From assembly GCF_000714545.1 (NCBI RefSeq), contig NZ_AUNB01000040.1, positions 1 through 64,000 on the forward strand: DNA of 64,000 nucleotides. The letters run 5' to 3'. This DNA is from Thioclava indica (GTDB lineage: Bacteria; Pseudomonadota; Alphaproteobacteria; Rhodobacterales; Rhodobacteraceae). Positions 17,267-26,061 of the stretch are shown piece by piece; position 1 is the stretch's first letter; every line of letters starts with the position of its first letter. The position numbers and the translations under genes are program-made. The notes beneath the pieces are model-generated. The model was not told where the DNA came from, ran no database searches, and saw nothing but the letters and a program-made list of their open reading frames with translations.

Positions 17267-18778
17267 ATGGTCGCCAAGACCTACACTGTGGCGTTTGAGG
17301 GCGTTGAGGCACGCACGGTCGAAGTGCAATGCGCCCTATCCGAGGGCTTGCCGGGATTTGCCATCGTCGGCTTGGCGGATAAGGCCGTCTCTGAGGCGCG
17401 CGAGCGGGTGCGCGCCGCCCTTGGCGCCTTGGCTATCGCGATGCCGATGCAAAAGATCACCGTCAATCTGTCCCCGGCCGACATGCCCAAAGAGGGCTCG
17501 CATTTCGATCTTCCGGTCGCGCTGGCGCTGCTGGCCGCCCTTGGGCTGGTGCCGGCTGAGCGCGCCGAGGCGGTGGTGGCGATTGGTGAGCTGGCGCTGG
17601 ATGGACGGCTTGTGGGGGTGGCGGGTGCGCTGCCCTCGGCGCTTGCCGCAGCCGAAAACGGGCGCGACCTGATTTGCCCGAAAGCCTGTGGGGCCGAGGC
17701 CGCTTGGGTTGGCGCGGCTGATGTGTTCGCCCCCGCCACGCTCAGCGAGGCGATTGCCCATCTCAGCGGCCGCGCGCCTCTGGACCCAGCGCGCCCCGGC
17801 CTGCTCGAATCGCCTGCCTTGGCGCGCGATCTGCGCGATGTGAAAGGGCAGGAACGCGCGAAACGGGCGTTGGAAATTGCCGCTGCCGGGCGTCACCACA
17901 TGATGATGATCGGTGCGCCGGGATCTGGCAAATCGATGCTGGCCGCGCGCCTGCCCTCGATCTTGCCGCCGCTGACGCCGACCGAGGCGCTGGAAACTTC
18001 GATGATCCATTCGCTTTCTGGACTGCTCGGCGAGGGAGGGATTTCGCGCGACCGCCCTTTTCGTGAACCTCATCACACGGCCTCGATGGCGGCAATGATC
18101 GGGGGCGGTCGTGGCGCGCGCCCCGGCGAGGTCAGTCTGGCCCATAATGGCGTGCTGTTCATGGATGAGTTCCCCGAATTTCCCCGCGCCGTTTTGGAAA
18201 CCCTGCGCCAGCCGATCGAAACCGGCGAAGTCGTGGTCGCGCGCGCCAATGCCCACATGCGCTATCCGTGCCGCTTCTTGCTGATCGCGGCGGCCAACCC
18301 GTGCAAATGCGGCTATCTCGGTGATCCATCCCGAGCCTGCTCGCGCGCACCAACCTGCGGCGAGGATTACCTTGGCAAAGTATCTGGCCCGCTGATGGAT
18401 CGTTTCGATCTGCGAATCGAGGTTCCCCCCGTCGCCTTCAGCGATCTCGACCTGCCCGCCAGCGGGGAAAGTTCAGCCACTATTGCCCAGCGCGTTCAGG
18501 TCGCGCGCGATGTGCAAACCGCGCGTTTTGAGGGCCACGCAACCGTGCGCGTCAATGCCGAGGCCGAGGGCGCGCTGTTGGAGGAAATCGCGACGCCCGA
18601 TGCGCAAGGGCGCGAGATGCTCACGAAAATGGCGGCGAAATTCGGGCTATCCGCGCGCGCCTACCATCGCGTGCTGCGCGTCGCGCGCACGATCGCCGAT
18701 CTCGACGGCGAGGCCGATGTGCGCCAGCCCCATATCGCCGAGGCGCTGAGCTACCGCATCACCGCGATGGCAGGTTAA
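17267..18778 (+). CDS. comM: ComM/YifB-family Mg-chelatase-like AAA+ ATPase
   Basis: A 503-residue AAA+ protein. In naturally competent bacteria ComM is a hexameric helicase that drives branch migration when incoming DNA is recombined. The N-terminal ChlI-like domain begins VAKTYTVAFEGVEARTVEVQ. The Walker A motif GAPGSGKSMLA is near residue 222, Walker B is in VLFMDEFPEF, and the insert HMRYPCRFLLIAAANPCKCGYLG with a set of cysteines is typical for the family. The 3' end overlaps the convergent esterase gene by 20 bases. A CtrA-like site lies in front of the gene. Confidence 0.93.
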   Translation: MVAKTYTVAFEGVEARTVEVQCALSEGLPGFAIVGLADKAVSEARERVRAALGALAIAMPMQKITVNLSPADMPKEGSHFDLPVALALLAALGLVPAERAEAVVAIGELALDGRLVGVAGALPSALAAAENGRDLICPKACGAEAAWVGAADVFAPATLSEAIAHLSGRAPLDPARPGLLESPALARDLRDVKGQERAKRALEIAAAGRHHMMMIGAPGSGKSMLAARLPSILPPLTPTEALETSMIHSLSGLLGEGGISRDRPFREPHHTASMAAMIGGGRGARPGEVSLAHNGVLFMDEFPEFPRAVLETLRQPIETGEVVVARANAHMRYPCRFLLIAAANPCKCGYLGDPSRACSRAPTCGEDYLGKVSGPLMDRFDLRIEVPPVAFSDLDLPASGESSATIAQRVQVARDVQTARFEGHATVRVNAEAEGALLEEIATPDAQGREMLTKMAAKFGLSARAYHRVLRVARTIADLDGEADVRQPHIAEALSYRITAMAG

Positions 18779-19667
18779 GCATCCCCCGCGCCGCGCGGCC
18801 CGCATCTTCCAAAGCCGCGCGCGCCTCGGGCAGACGCCCGTCAAAAAACTGCCAGACATGGGGCGCTTTGGGCCAGCTTTGCACCGTGACGTCACTGCCA
18901 AAATGGCGCAACCGCTCGGCCATGCGCAGGGAATCATCGCATAGAATTTCCGCCATCGAATGCTGGATTAAAACCGGCGGCGGCGACGGAAACTCGGCGA
19001 AAAGCGGTGAAACGGCCGGGTCATCCGCCGCATAATCGCCCCGCGCCATCTCGCTGGATTGCTTGACCCGCGCGCGCGGCAACAGCACTTCGGTCTTGGC
19101 GTTGGCGCAAAAGCTCTCCCCCGAACAACTCAGATCGGTCCAAGGAGAGAACGCGATCACCCCGGCAGGCGGGGGGCCCGCCGCGCAAAGCCGAGCGAGC
19201 AACAGCAAGGCCAGCCCGCCGCCCGCGCTATCGCCTGCAAGCACAATCCGTTCAGGCGCGTAGCCGATATCCACCAGCCCCTGCCACGCCGCCATCGCAT
19301 CCTCAAGTGCGGCCGGCAGCGGATGCTCGGGCGCAAGACGATACTTGGGCAGAATCACATCAAGCCCCGAAAGCTGCGACAAGCGTCCCGCCAGACCGCG
19401 ATACATGAAGGGCGAGCCCGAAATGTAGCCGCCGCCATGTAAATACAGCACGACCGAATCCCGCGCGACCATGCCAACCCGCGCCGACAGACAGGAAACA
19501 CCGCCGTAATCGGCCTCCATCAGGCAAAGCCCGTCGGGCGGAACAACGGCCCAACTCGACGCGCGCTCCGCCTCCCGACGCGTGCGCAGCGGGTCTTTCA
19601 AAAAACGCACCTGCCGTTTCGTAGCATTGCGCAAAATCAGGTTCAAAAAGCTTTGTTGTAGTGACAC
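18759..19667 (-). CDS. alpha/beta hydrolase, hormone-sensitive-lipase family esterase
   Basis: The 302-residue product has the HSL-family oxyanion motif LYLHGGGYISGSP, the nucleophile elbow LAGDSAGGGLAL, an acid residue in AEILCDDSLRMAERL and the catalytic His in WPKAPHVWQFF. It should hydrolyse short acyl esters in the cytoplasm. I chose the GTG start at 19667 because GGAG lies 5 bases upstream and the GTG follows the gshB stop codon by a single base (TGA-C-GTG), which indicates translational coupling; longer readings would overlap gshB. The natural substrate is unknown. Confidence 0.85.
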   Translation of the reverse strand: MSLQQSFLNLILRNATKRQVRFLKDPLRTRREAERASSWAVVPPDGLCLMEADYGGVSCLSARVGMVARDSVVLYLHGGGYISGSPFMYRGLAGRLSQLSGLDVILPKYRLAPEHPLPAALEDAMAAWQGLVDIGYAPERIVLAGDSAGGGLALLLLARLCAAGPPPAGVIAFSPWTDLSCSGESFCANAKTEVLLPRARVKQSSEMARGDYAADDPAVSPLFAEFPSPPPVLIQHSMAEILCDDSLRMAERLRHFGSDVTVQSWPKAPHVWQFFDGRLPEARAALEDAGRAARGMLNLPSR

Positions 19668-19668
19668 G

Positions 19669-20610
19669 TCAACTCCGTTTCGCTTCGATCGCCTCCCAGA
19701 TTTTGGCAGCGATATTGACCCCGTCAAACCGTTCGAGCTCTTGTATGCCCGTGGGCGAGGTTACGTTAATCTCCGTCAGCCAATCCCCGATAACGTCAAT
19801 TCCGACGAAAACCTGCCCTTTTTCGCGCAGGACAGGGCCAATGGTTGCACAGATTTCACGGTCGCGCGCCGTGAGCGCAACCTGTTCTGGCCGCCCACCA
19901 ACATGCATGTTCGACCGCGTCTCACCCGCCGCGGGCACCCGATTGATCGCGCCCACCGGCTCGCCATCGACCAGAATGATACGCTTGTCGCCCTTCGCGA
20001 CAGCAGGCAGGAATTTCTGCGCAATCAACGGCTCGTTATTGATGCCCATAAACAACTCATGCAGCGAGGACAGGTTGCGATCATTGGGATCAAGACGGAA
20101 CACGCCTGCCCCGCCATTGCCGTAAAGCGGTTTGAGAATGATGTCGCCGTGAACCTCTTTGAACGCTCGGATCGTAGCCAGATCCCGCGCGACCAGCGTC
20201 GGCGGCGTCAAATCGAGAAAATTCAACACCAACAGCTTTTCAGGATAATTGCGCACCCAAAACGGATCATTCACGACGAGCGTGTCGGGATGGATGCGTT
20301 CAAGCAGATGGGTGGTCGTTATATAGCCCATGTCAAAAGGCGGATCCTGACGCAGCCAGACCACATCCCAATCGGCCAAATCAACCTCGACCTCGTCCCC
20401 GAGTGTGAAATGATTTCCCCGCTCACGACGCACTTCCAGCGGCCAACCCCGCGCCAGAATGCGTCCCTCACGATACATCAAGCGATCGGGCGTATAATAG
20501 AACAACTTATGCCCGCGCGCCTGAGCCTCTTCGGCGATACGAAACGTGCTATCAGCGTCAATATCGACCACCGCGATCGGATCCATTTGAATTGCGACTT
20601 TCAAGCCCAT
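19669..20610 (-). CDS. gshB: glutathione synthetase
   Basis: This 313-residue ATP-grasp ligase joins gamma-glutamylcysteine to glycine, the second step of glutathione synthesis. The prokaryotic GshB pattern is clear: [12 protein letters not shown] at the start, [38 protein letters not shown], the glycine-rich ATP loop [15 protein letters not shown], and the metal-binding end [20 protein letters not shown]. The ATG at 20610 has AAGGGGG about 6 bases upstream. It is followed at once by an esterase gene, and is probably read with yraN and rsmI upstream, since the gap to yraN is only 60 bases. Confidence 0.96.
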   Translation of the reverse strand: MGLKVAIQMDPIAVVDIDADSTFRIAEEAQARGHKLFYYTPDRLMYREGRILARGWPLEVRRERGNHFTLGDEVEVDLADWDVVWLRQDPPFDMGYITTTHLLERIHPDTLVVNDPFWVRNYPEKLLVLNFLDLTPPTLVARDLATIRAFKEVHGDIILKPLYGNGGAGVFRLDPNDRNLSSLHELFMGINNEPLIAQKFLPAVAKGDKRIILVDGEPVGAINRVPAAGETRSNMHVGGRPEQVALTARDREICATIGPVLREKGQVFVGIDVIGDWLTEINVTSPTGIQELERFDGVNIAAKIWEAIEAKRS

Positions 20611-20670
20611 CAGCGCCCCCTTTGCGTTCCACCCTTGATGCAATGTGGTGCGCGGGGATGCAATCGCAAC

Positions 20671-21036
20671 TCACATTCCGAAATACGCGTTTTGCAGAAT
20701 TTTGATCTGGCCCTGTTCATCAACCAAAGCCAGATCGAAGCGCACCTTGCGATTACAATTGGCCGGCGCGGGAAATTTCATTAGATATTCCTGCACTGAA
20801 ACGCAGATGCGCTGCATCTGGCGCGACGAGAGCCGTTGCACCGCGCGCGCATGCGAACGCGACTTCTTGACCTCAACGAAAATCACTGTGTCGCCGTCAC
20901 GCGCGATCAAATCAATTTCACCACCGTAACGCCCGCGCCAGCGATGCGCGGAAATAGACTGACCGGCATCTTCATACTGACGTGCAACCTGTTCTTCGGC
21001 TGCCAGACCGGAATAATACGAAAGCGCGCCGCTCAT
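20671..21036 (-). CDS. yraN: YraN/UPF0102 family endonuclease-like protein
   Basis: A 121-residue protein of the UPF0102 family with a predicted restriction-endonuclease-like fold. The key segment is YGGEIDLIARDGDTVIFVEVKKSRS, whose E-x-D and E-V-K residues form the PD-(D/E)XK-type site. The start overlaps the rsmI stop codon in an ATGA junction. The rsmI-yraN pair, facing an lpoA-like gene, is a widely conserved proteobacterial arrangement. Function in the cell is not established. Confidence 0.9.
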   Translation of the reverse strand: MSGALSYYSGLAAEEQVARQYEDAGQSISAHRWRGRYGGEIDLIARDGDTVIFVEVKKSRSHARAVQRLSSRQMQRICVSVQEYLMKFPAPANCNRKVRFDLALVDEQGQIKILQNAYFGM

Positions 21037-21947
21037 GACTTTTTCTCCATTTCAAGGGCAGCCTGATAGACCTCCCGCCGGGGTAGACCAAGGGCTTGCG
21101 ACACCTCGGAGACTGCATCTTTCATGCTTTGGCGCGCCAAGGCGAGTCGCAGCATCTTATCCAACTCTTCAGGCCCAGCAGCAGGCCCGTGCGCGCGATC
21201 AACCAGCACGACGATTTCGCCTTTGACGGGCGCGTCTTCCAATCCAAGCGCAATCTCTTGCAACGTGCCACGGCGCACTTCTTCAAAGCGTTTGGTCAAT
21301 TCGCGGCACAGCGCCGCCTCTCGGTCCTCACCGAACACTCCCACACAATCGTTTAACATCGCATTAACGCGCTTGGGGCTTTCATAAAAAACAAGCGTTG
21401 CGGGGATATCGCGGAAGGTGGCCAGCCATTTTTGCCGCGCGGCGCTGGTATTGGGGGCGAATCCCGCAAACAAAAAGCGGTCACTGGGCAGGCCCGAGAC
21501 CGTCAGCGCCGCCAGAACGGCCGATGGACCGGGCGCGGCATAGACCCGGTAGCCTTCGGCAATCACACTGCGGCCTAGCTGAAAGCCGGGATCCGCGACC
21601 AGCGGCGTGCCCGCCTCCGAGGCATAGGCCACCGACTGCCCCTCTTGCAAAGCGTGCAGCAAACGCGGGCGCATCGCCTCGCCGTTGTGGTCGTGATAGG
21701 CGATGATTTTGCGCCCCGACAGCGGCACGCCGTGAATTTCCATCAAGTGGCGCAGGCTGCGGGTATCTTCGGCGGCCAAAACATCCGCCGAGCGCAAAAT
21801 ATCAAGCGCGCGCAAGGTGATGTCACGTGCCGCCCCGATAGGGGTTGCGATAAAATGCAACCCCGGCGCGAGCGGCACCAAGCGCCCTTCGCCCGTAACG
21901 TCATGTACCTCGGGCAGGATATTGCCGGATTCGTTCTCTTGCTGCAT
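21033..21947 (-). CDS. rsmI: 16S rRNA (cytidine1402-2'-O)-methyltransferase
   Basis: RsmI uses S-adenosylmethionine to 2'-O-methylate C1402 in the decoding centre of 16S rRNA. The 304-residue product has the tetrapyrrole-methylase-like fold: LHFIATPIGAARDITLRALDIL, AAEDTRSLRHLM, VAYASEAGTPLVADPGFQL, AAPGPSAVLAALTVSGLPSDRFLFAGF and VFYESPKRV. A much longer upstream in-frame reading exists, but ATG 21947 has AAGGAG at a good distance and agrees with the family N-terminus. It heads a minus-strand unit with yraN, gshB and the esterase gene. Confidence 0.95.
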   Translation of the reverse strand: MQQENESGNILPEVHDVTGEGRLVPLAPGLHFIATPIGAARDITLRALDILRSADVLAAEDTRSLRHLMEIHGVPLSGRKIIAYHDHNGEAMRPRLLHALQEGQSVAYASEAGTPLVADPGFQLGRSVIAEGYRVYAAPGPSAVLAALTVSGLPSDRFLFAGFAPNTSAARQKWLATFRDIPATLVFYESPKRVNAMLNDCVGVFGEDREAALCRELTKRFEEVRRGTLQEIALGLEDAPVKGEIVVLVDRAHGPAAGPEELDKMLRLALARQSMKDAVSEVSQALGLPRREVYQAALEMEKKS

Positions 21948-22046
21948 CACCTGCTCCTTGAAGCGTGAGTATCGTTTACTTCGCGCGACGATCCGAATAG
22001 GCTTTCGCCAAGCAATTTCCTGCGCATCGAGCCCGAAGGACCTATC

Positions 22047-23228
22047 ATGTTCGCCCTGATCCGTAACACCCGTGCACGCGCGGCACAAATCGTAGCGCTT
22101 CTTTCGGCGCTTTGGTTGGCAGCTTGTAACCCCACCGGACCGATGGGCGCCAATAGTGGCCAGCGCATCGACACCTCTGCCCCCGTCACCGTGGCGCTGC
22201 TGCTGCCGGGCGGGTCTGGCAAATCGGGCGATGAGACGCTGGCACGCGCGTTGAAAAACGCCGCTGATATGGCTGTGGCCGATCTGCAGGGCGTGCGCAT
22301 TGACCTGCGCATTTACAACACAGGCGGTCAGCCCGGTCAGGCGGCGGCGATGGCCACCAAAGCGGTTGATGACGGCGCGAAGATCATTCTTGGTCCGGTC
22401 TTTGCGCAATCGGCCAATGCAGCAGCCGTTGCCGTGGCCCCGCGCAATGTGAACGTGCTGTCTTTCTCGAACAGTACCGATGTCGCAGGTGGCAACCTGT
22501 TCGTGCTTGGACCGACCTTCCCCAACACCGCCAACCGGCTGGTGCGCTACGCCACACGTCAAGGCAAGCGCCGGATCATGGTGGTGCATGAAAATACCGG
22601 AGCCGGCGCGGTCGGGGCCGCCGCGATCCAGACCGCGATTTCGCGCAACGGGGGCACGCTCGCGGGCGTCACCAACTACCCGTTCTCGCAGCAAGGTGTG
22701 GTGTCTGCCGCGCCCAAGATTGCCGAGCGCGTGAAGGCGGGCGATGTGGATGCACTGTTCCTGACCGCCGATACCGCAGGTGCGCTGCCGCTGTTGTCGC
22801 AACTCTTGCCGGAAAACGGTGTGAGTTCACAAAGCACGCAATTCATCGGCCTGACCCGTTGGGATATTCCGCCTGCAACCCTGTCGCTTCCGGGCGTGCA
22901 AGGGGGCTGGTTCGCCGAGCCCGACCCCAATCTGCAAGCCCAGTTCGTGCAACGCTATCAAGCCGCTTACGGCAGCGCGCCCCATCCGATTGCCGGGCTT
23001 GCCTATGACGGGATCGCCGCCATCGGCGCGCTGATCAAATCGGGCAATTCGAACGCGCTGACGCGCCAGGGGCTGACCCAACCTTCGGGCTTTGTCGGGG
23101 TGAATGGCATCTTCCGCTTGTTGCCCGATGGCACGAATGAACGTGGTCTGGCCATCGCGCAGGTGCGCAACGGCCAAGCCGTGGTCATCGACCCTGCACC
23201 GCGCAGCTTTGGTGGGGCCGGGTTCTAA
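22047..23228 (+). CDS. LpoA-like lipoprotein, penicillin-binding-protein activator
   Basis: The 393-residue product is a lipoprotein with a signal ending in the lipobox LAAC near residue 27. It is followed by a periplasmic binding-protein type I fold (VTVALLLPGGSGKSGDETLARALKNAADMAV, NTGGQPGQAAAMATKAVDDGAKIILGPVFAQSA). This matches the C-terminal domain of LpoA, the outer-membrane activator of PBP1A in enterobacteria; the N-terminal TPR-like domain of E. coli LpoA is missing, as is usual in alphaproteobacteria. Divergent rsmI-yraN supports the assignment. A leucine/amide-type ABC binding protein is the alternative, but no ABC genes are near. Confidence 0.8.
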   Translation: MFALIRNTRARAAQIVALLSALWLAACNPTGPMGANSGQRIDTSAPVTVALLLPGGSGKSGDETLARALKNAADMAVADLQGVRIDLRIYNTGGQPGQAAAMATKAVDDGAKIILGPVFAQSANAAAVAVAPRNVNVLSFSNSTDVAGGNLFVLGPTFPNTANRLVRYATRQGKRRIMVVHENTGAGAVGAAAIQTAISRNGGTLAGVTNYPFSQQGVVSAAPKIAERVKAGDVDALFLTADTAGALPLLSQLLPENGVSSQSTQFIGLTRWDIPPATLSLPGVQGGWFAEPDPNLQAQFVQRYQAAYGSAPHPIAGLAYDGIAAIGALIKSGNSNALTRQGLTQPSGFVGVNGIFRLLPDGTNERGLAIAQVRNGQAVVIDPAPRSFGGAGF

Positions 23229-23276
23229 CCCTCGGCCACACCCTACCCTCGCCCTCAACCAAGGCCCATTCGGGAC

Positions 23277-26060
23277 GTGACCAAAGCCGTGAGCACCGCG
23301 CAGACCCCTCCCCTGACCGAGTCCGGGGACCCGCTTCTTCTTCGTGAGACAGGCATCATCGAGGCGCTTGATACCGCCCTTAACGGGGTGCACGAGCCAC
23401 GCGATATTCGCGCAGCCACGGTGGCCTTCCTAAGCGCCGAACGCGCCCATGCCTGCGCCGCGATCGAGGCCGATTTTGCCACCCATCCCCGGGCCGCCCG
23501 CGTCACGGTCGAGGCCTATGCGCAGCTGACGGATGGCATTGTGCGCTCGGTTCTGGAGGTCGCCACGACCCGGCTGCACCCGATTGGCAGCCCGACCGAG
23601 GCCGAGCGGTTCTCGGTGTTGGCCGTTGGGGGGTATGGGCGCTCGGAAATGGCACCGCATTCCGATGTCGATCTGCTGTTTTTGACGCCCTACAAGATCA
23701 CGCCTTGGGCCGAAAGCGTGATCGAATCGGTGCTGTATATGCTGTGGGATCTCAAGCTGAAGGTCGGGCATGCCTCGCGCACGCTGGATGATTGTATCCG
23801 GCTGGGGCGCGAAGATATCACCATCCGCACCGCCTTGCTGGAACATCGCTATATCTGCGGCGATGCTGCGCTGGCCGATGCCTTATCTCTGCGTCTGCGC
23901 CATGATCTGTTTGAGGGCACGGCGGGCGAATTCATCGAAGCCAAGCTAGAGGAACGTGCCCAGCGCCACCGCCGTCAAGGCGGGCAGCGCTACGTTCTGG
24001 AACCCAATATCAAAGAGGGCAAAGGCGGCTTGCGCGATCTGCAAACGCTGTATTGGATCGGCAAATATATTCACCATGTCGGGCGCGCGCGCGAGTTGAT
24101 GGAAATCGGGGCGTTCTCCCCCGAGGAATATGCGACCTTCTACGCCGCCGAAGACTACCTTTGGGCGGTGCGTTGCCATCTGCATCTGATCGCGGGGCGC
24201 GCGGCCGATCAACTCAGTTTCGACATGCAGGTCGATGTGGCCGAGCGCATGGGTTACCGCGATCTGGCAGGTCGGCGCGCGGTTGAAGTGTTCATGCAAG
24301 ACTATTTCCGCCACGCCACAGCGGTGGGCGATGTCACCCGCATCTTCCTGACCAAGCTTGAGGCGCAGCACGTCAAGACCGCGCCGATGTTGCAGCGCAT
24401 TTTCCGCCGCCGCCGCAAGCTTAAGGCGCCCTACCGCGAGGATACCGGGCGCATCAACGTCGCTGATGAGGCCGCGTTTCTCGCCGATCCGGTGAACCTG
24501 CTGCGTATCTTCGAAGAAGCGCTGCGCACGGGCATGTTGATCCACCCCGATGCGATGCGGCTGGTCTCGGCCCATCTCGATCTGATCGACGACAAGATGC
24601 GCAGCAATCGCGAGGCGCAAAAGATCTTTCTCGGTCTGTTGCTCAAACACGGCAACCCCGAGCGCGCTTTGCGCCGGATGAACGAGCTGGGCGTGCTGGC
24701 CGCCTTCATCCCCGAATTCGAGCCAATCGTGGCGATGATGCAGTTCAACATGTATCACAGCTATACCGTGGACGAGCACACGATTCAGGTGATCTCGACG
24801 CTGGCGCAGATCGAGCGCGACGAGCTGATCGAAGAACTGCCGCTCTCGTCCAAAATCCTTGAAGAGGGGATCAACCGGCGCGTGATGTATGTCGCGCTGT
24901 TGCTGCATGATATCGGCAAAGGCCGCCCCGAAGATCACTCGATTCTGGGGGCGAGGATCTCGCGCAAGGTGGCTCCGCGTTTGGGGCTGAACGCCGAGGA
25001 ATGCGAAACCGTGGAATGGCTGATCCGCTATCACCTGCTGATGTCGGATGTGGCGCAAAAACGCGACCTCTCCGACCCGCGCACGATCCGCGATTTTGCC
25101 CGTCAGGTGAAGTCGCGCAAACGGCTTGACCTGCTGACCGTGCTGACAGTGTGCGACATTCGCGGCGTTGGTCCGAACGTGTGGAACAACTGGAAAGCGA
25201 CGCTGCTGCGCAAGCTGCATACCGAAACCGCGCGCGCCCTTGAACATGGTCTTGAGGCCGTCAATCGCGATCAGCGCAGCTCTGAGGCCAAACGCGCCCT
25301 TCGCAGCGTTCTGGAACAGTCCGGCGATTGGGATGCCAAGCAAATCCGCGCCGAACTGGGCCGTCATTACGACCCTTATTGGCAATCGCTCAACACCACC
25401 AATCACACGATATTTGCAAGGCTGCTGCGCGGGCTGGACGATAGCGAAATCCGCATCGACCTGCACCCCGATGACGATCACGACGCCACGCGGGCCAGTT
25501 TCGCGCTGGCCGATCATCCGGGCATTTTCTCGCGTCTGGCGGGGGCCTTGGCGTTGGTGGGGGCGAATGTCGTCGATGCGCGCACCTATACCAGCAAAGA
25601 TGGCTATGCGACCGCCGTCTTCTGGATTCAGGACGCCGAGGGCCACCCCTATGAGGCGTCAAAACTGGGCCGCCTGCGCAACATGATCGAAAAGACGCTG
25701 CACGGCGAGGTCGTCGCACGCGAGGCGCTCAAGGATCGCGACAAGATCAAGAAACGGGAACGCCAGTTCAAGTTCCCGACCCATATCGTCTTCGACAACG
25801 AGGGCTCGGATATCTACACCATCATCGAGGTCGACACCCGCGACCGTCCCGGTCTGCTGTATGATCTGACGCGCGCGCTTGCGGCGAATAATATCTCGAT
25901 CTCCAGCGCGGTGATCGCAACCTACGGGGCGCAGGTGGTGGATAGTTTCTACGTCAAGGACATGTTCGGGCTGAAGCTGCATTCAGAGCCGCGCCAACGG
26001 GCCTTGGAAAAGCGGCTGCGCGAGGCGATTGCGTCGGGCTCGAAGCGGGCGGGCAACTAG
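23277..26060 (+). CDS. glnD: bifunctional uridylyltransferase/uridylyl-removing enzyme for PII
   Basis: GlnD senses glutamine and adds or removes UMP on PII proteins, controlling nitrogen metabolism. The 927-residue protein has a nucleotidyltransferase domain with GGYGRSEMAPHSDVDLLFL (about residue 118), a GlnE-like linking region, and an HD domain with VALLLHDIGKGRPEDHS (about 545). Two ACT domains follow, starting near LADHPGIFSRLAGALALVGANV and EVDTRDRPGLLYDLTRAL. The start is a GTG at 23277; a second GTG four codons on is possible. It is followed by murJ after one base, so the two are read together. Confidence 0.95.
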   Translation: MTKAVSTAQTPPLTESGDPLLLRETGIIEALDTALNGVHEPRDIRAATVAFLSAERAHACAAIEADFATHPRAARVTVEAYAQLTDGIVRSVLEVATTRLHPIGSPTEAERFSVLAVGGYGRSEMAPHSDVDLLFLTPYKITPWAESVIESVLYMLWDLKLKVGHASRTLDDCIRLGREDITIRTALLEHRYICGDAALADALSLRLRHDLFEGTAGEFIEAKLEERAQRHRRQGGQRYVLEPNIKEGKGGLRDLQTLYWIGKYIHHVGRARELMEIGAFSPEEYATFYAAEDYLWAVRCHLHLIAGRAADQLSFDMQVDVAERMGYRDLAGRRAVEVFMQDYFRHATAVGDVTRIFLTKLEAQHVKTAPMLQRIFRRRRKLKAPYREDTGRINVADEAAFLADPVNLLRIFEEALRTGMLIHPDAMRLVSAHLDLIDDKMRSNREAQKIFLGLLLKHGNPERALRRMNELGVLAAFIPEFEPIVAMMQFNMYHSYTVDEHTIQVISTLAQIERDELIEELPLSSKILEEGINRRVMYVALLLHDIGKGRPEDHSILGARISRKVAPRLGLNAEECETVEWLIRYHLLMSDVAQKRDLSDPRTIRDFARQVKSRKRLDLLTVLTVCDIRGVGPNVWNNWKATLLRKLHTETARALEHGLEAVNRDQRSSEAKRALRSVLEQSGDWDAKQIRAELGRHYDPYWQSLNTTNHTIFARLLRGLDDSEIRIDLHPDDDHDATRASFALADHPGIFSRLAGALALVGANVVDARTYTSKDGYATAVFWIQDAEGHPYEASKLGRLRNMIEKTLHGEVVAREALKDRDKIKKRERQFKFPTHIVFDNEGSDIYTIIEVDTRDRPGLLYDLTRALAANNISISSAVIATYGAQVVDSFYVKDMFGLKLHSEPRQRALEKRLREAIASGSKRAGN

Positions 26061-26061
26061 G

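Noticed and set aside
21948-22802. In-frame N-terminal extension of rsmI to 589 residues
   Set aside because: The extension overlaps the divergent lpoA-like gene, has no family similarity, and ATG 21947 has an excellent ribosome site.
23946-25646. 566-codon open frame antisense to glnD
   Set aside because: It is a shadow frame produced by high G+C codon use; the composition is Arg/Gln/His-rich, no ribosome site or family motif is seen, and glnD is certain.
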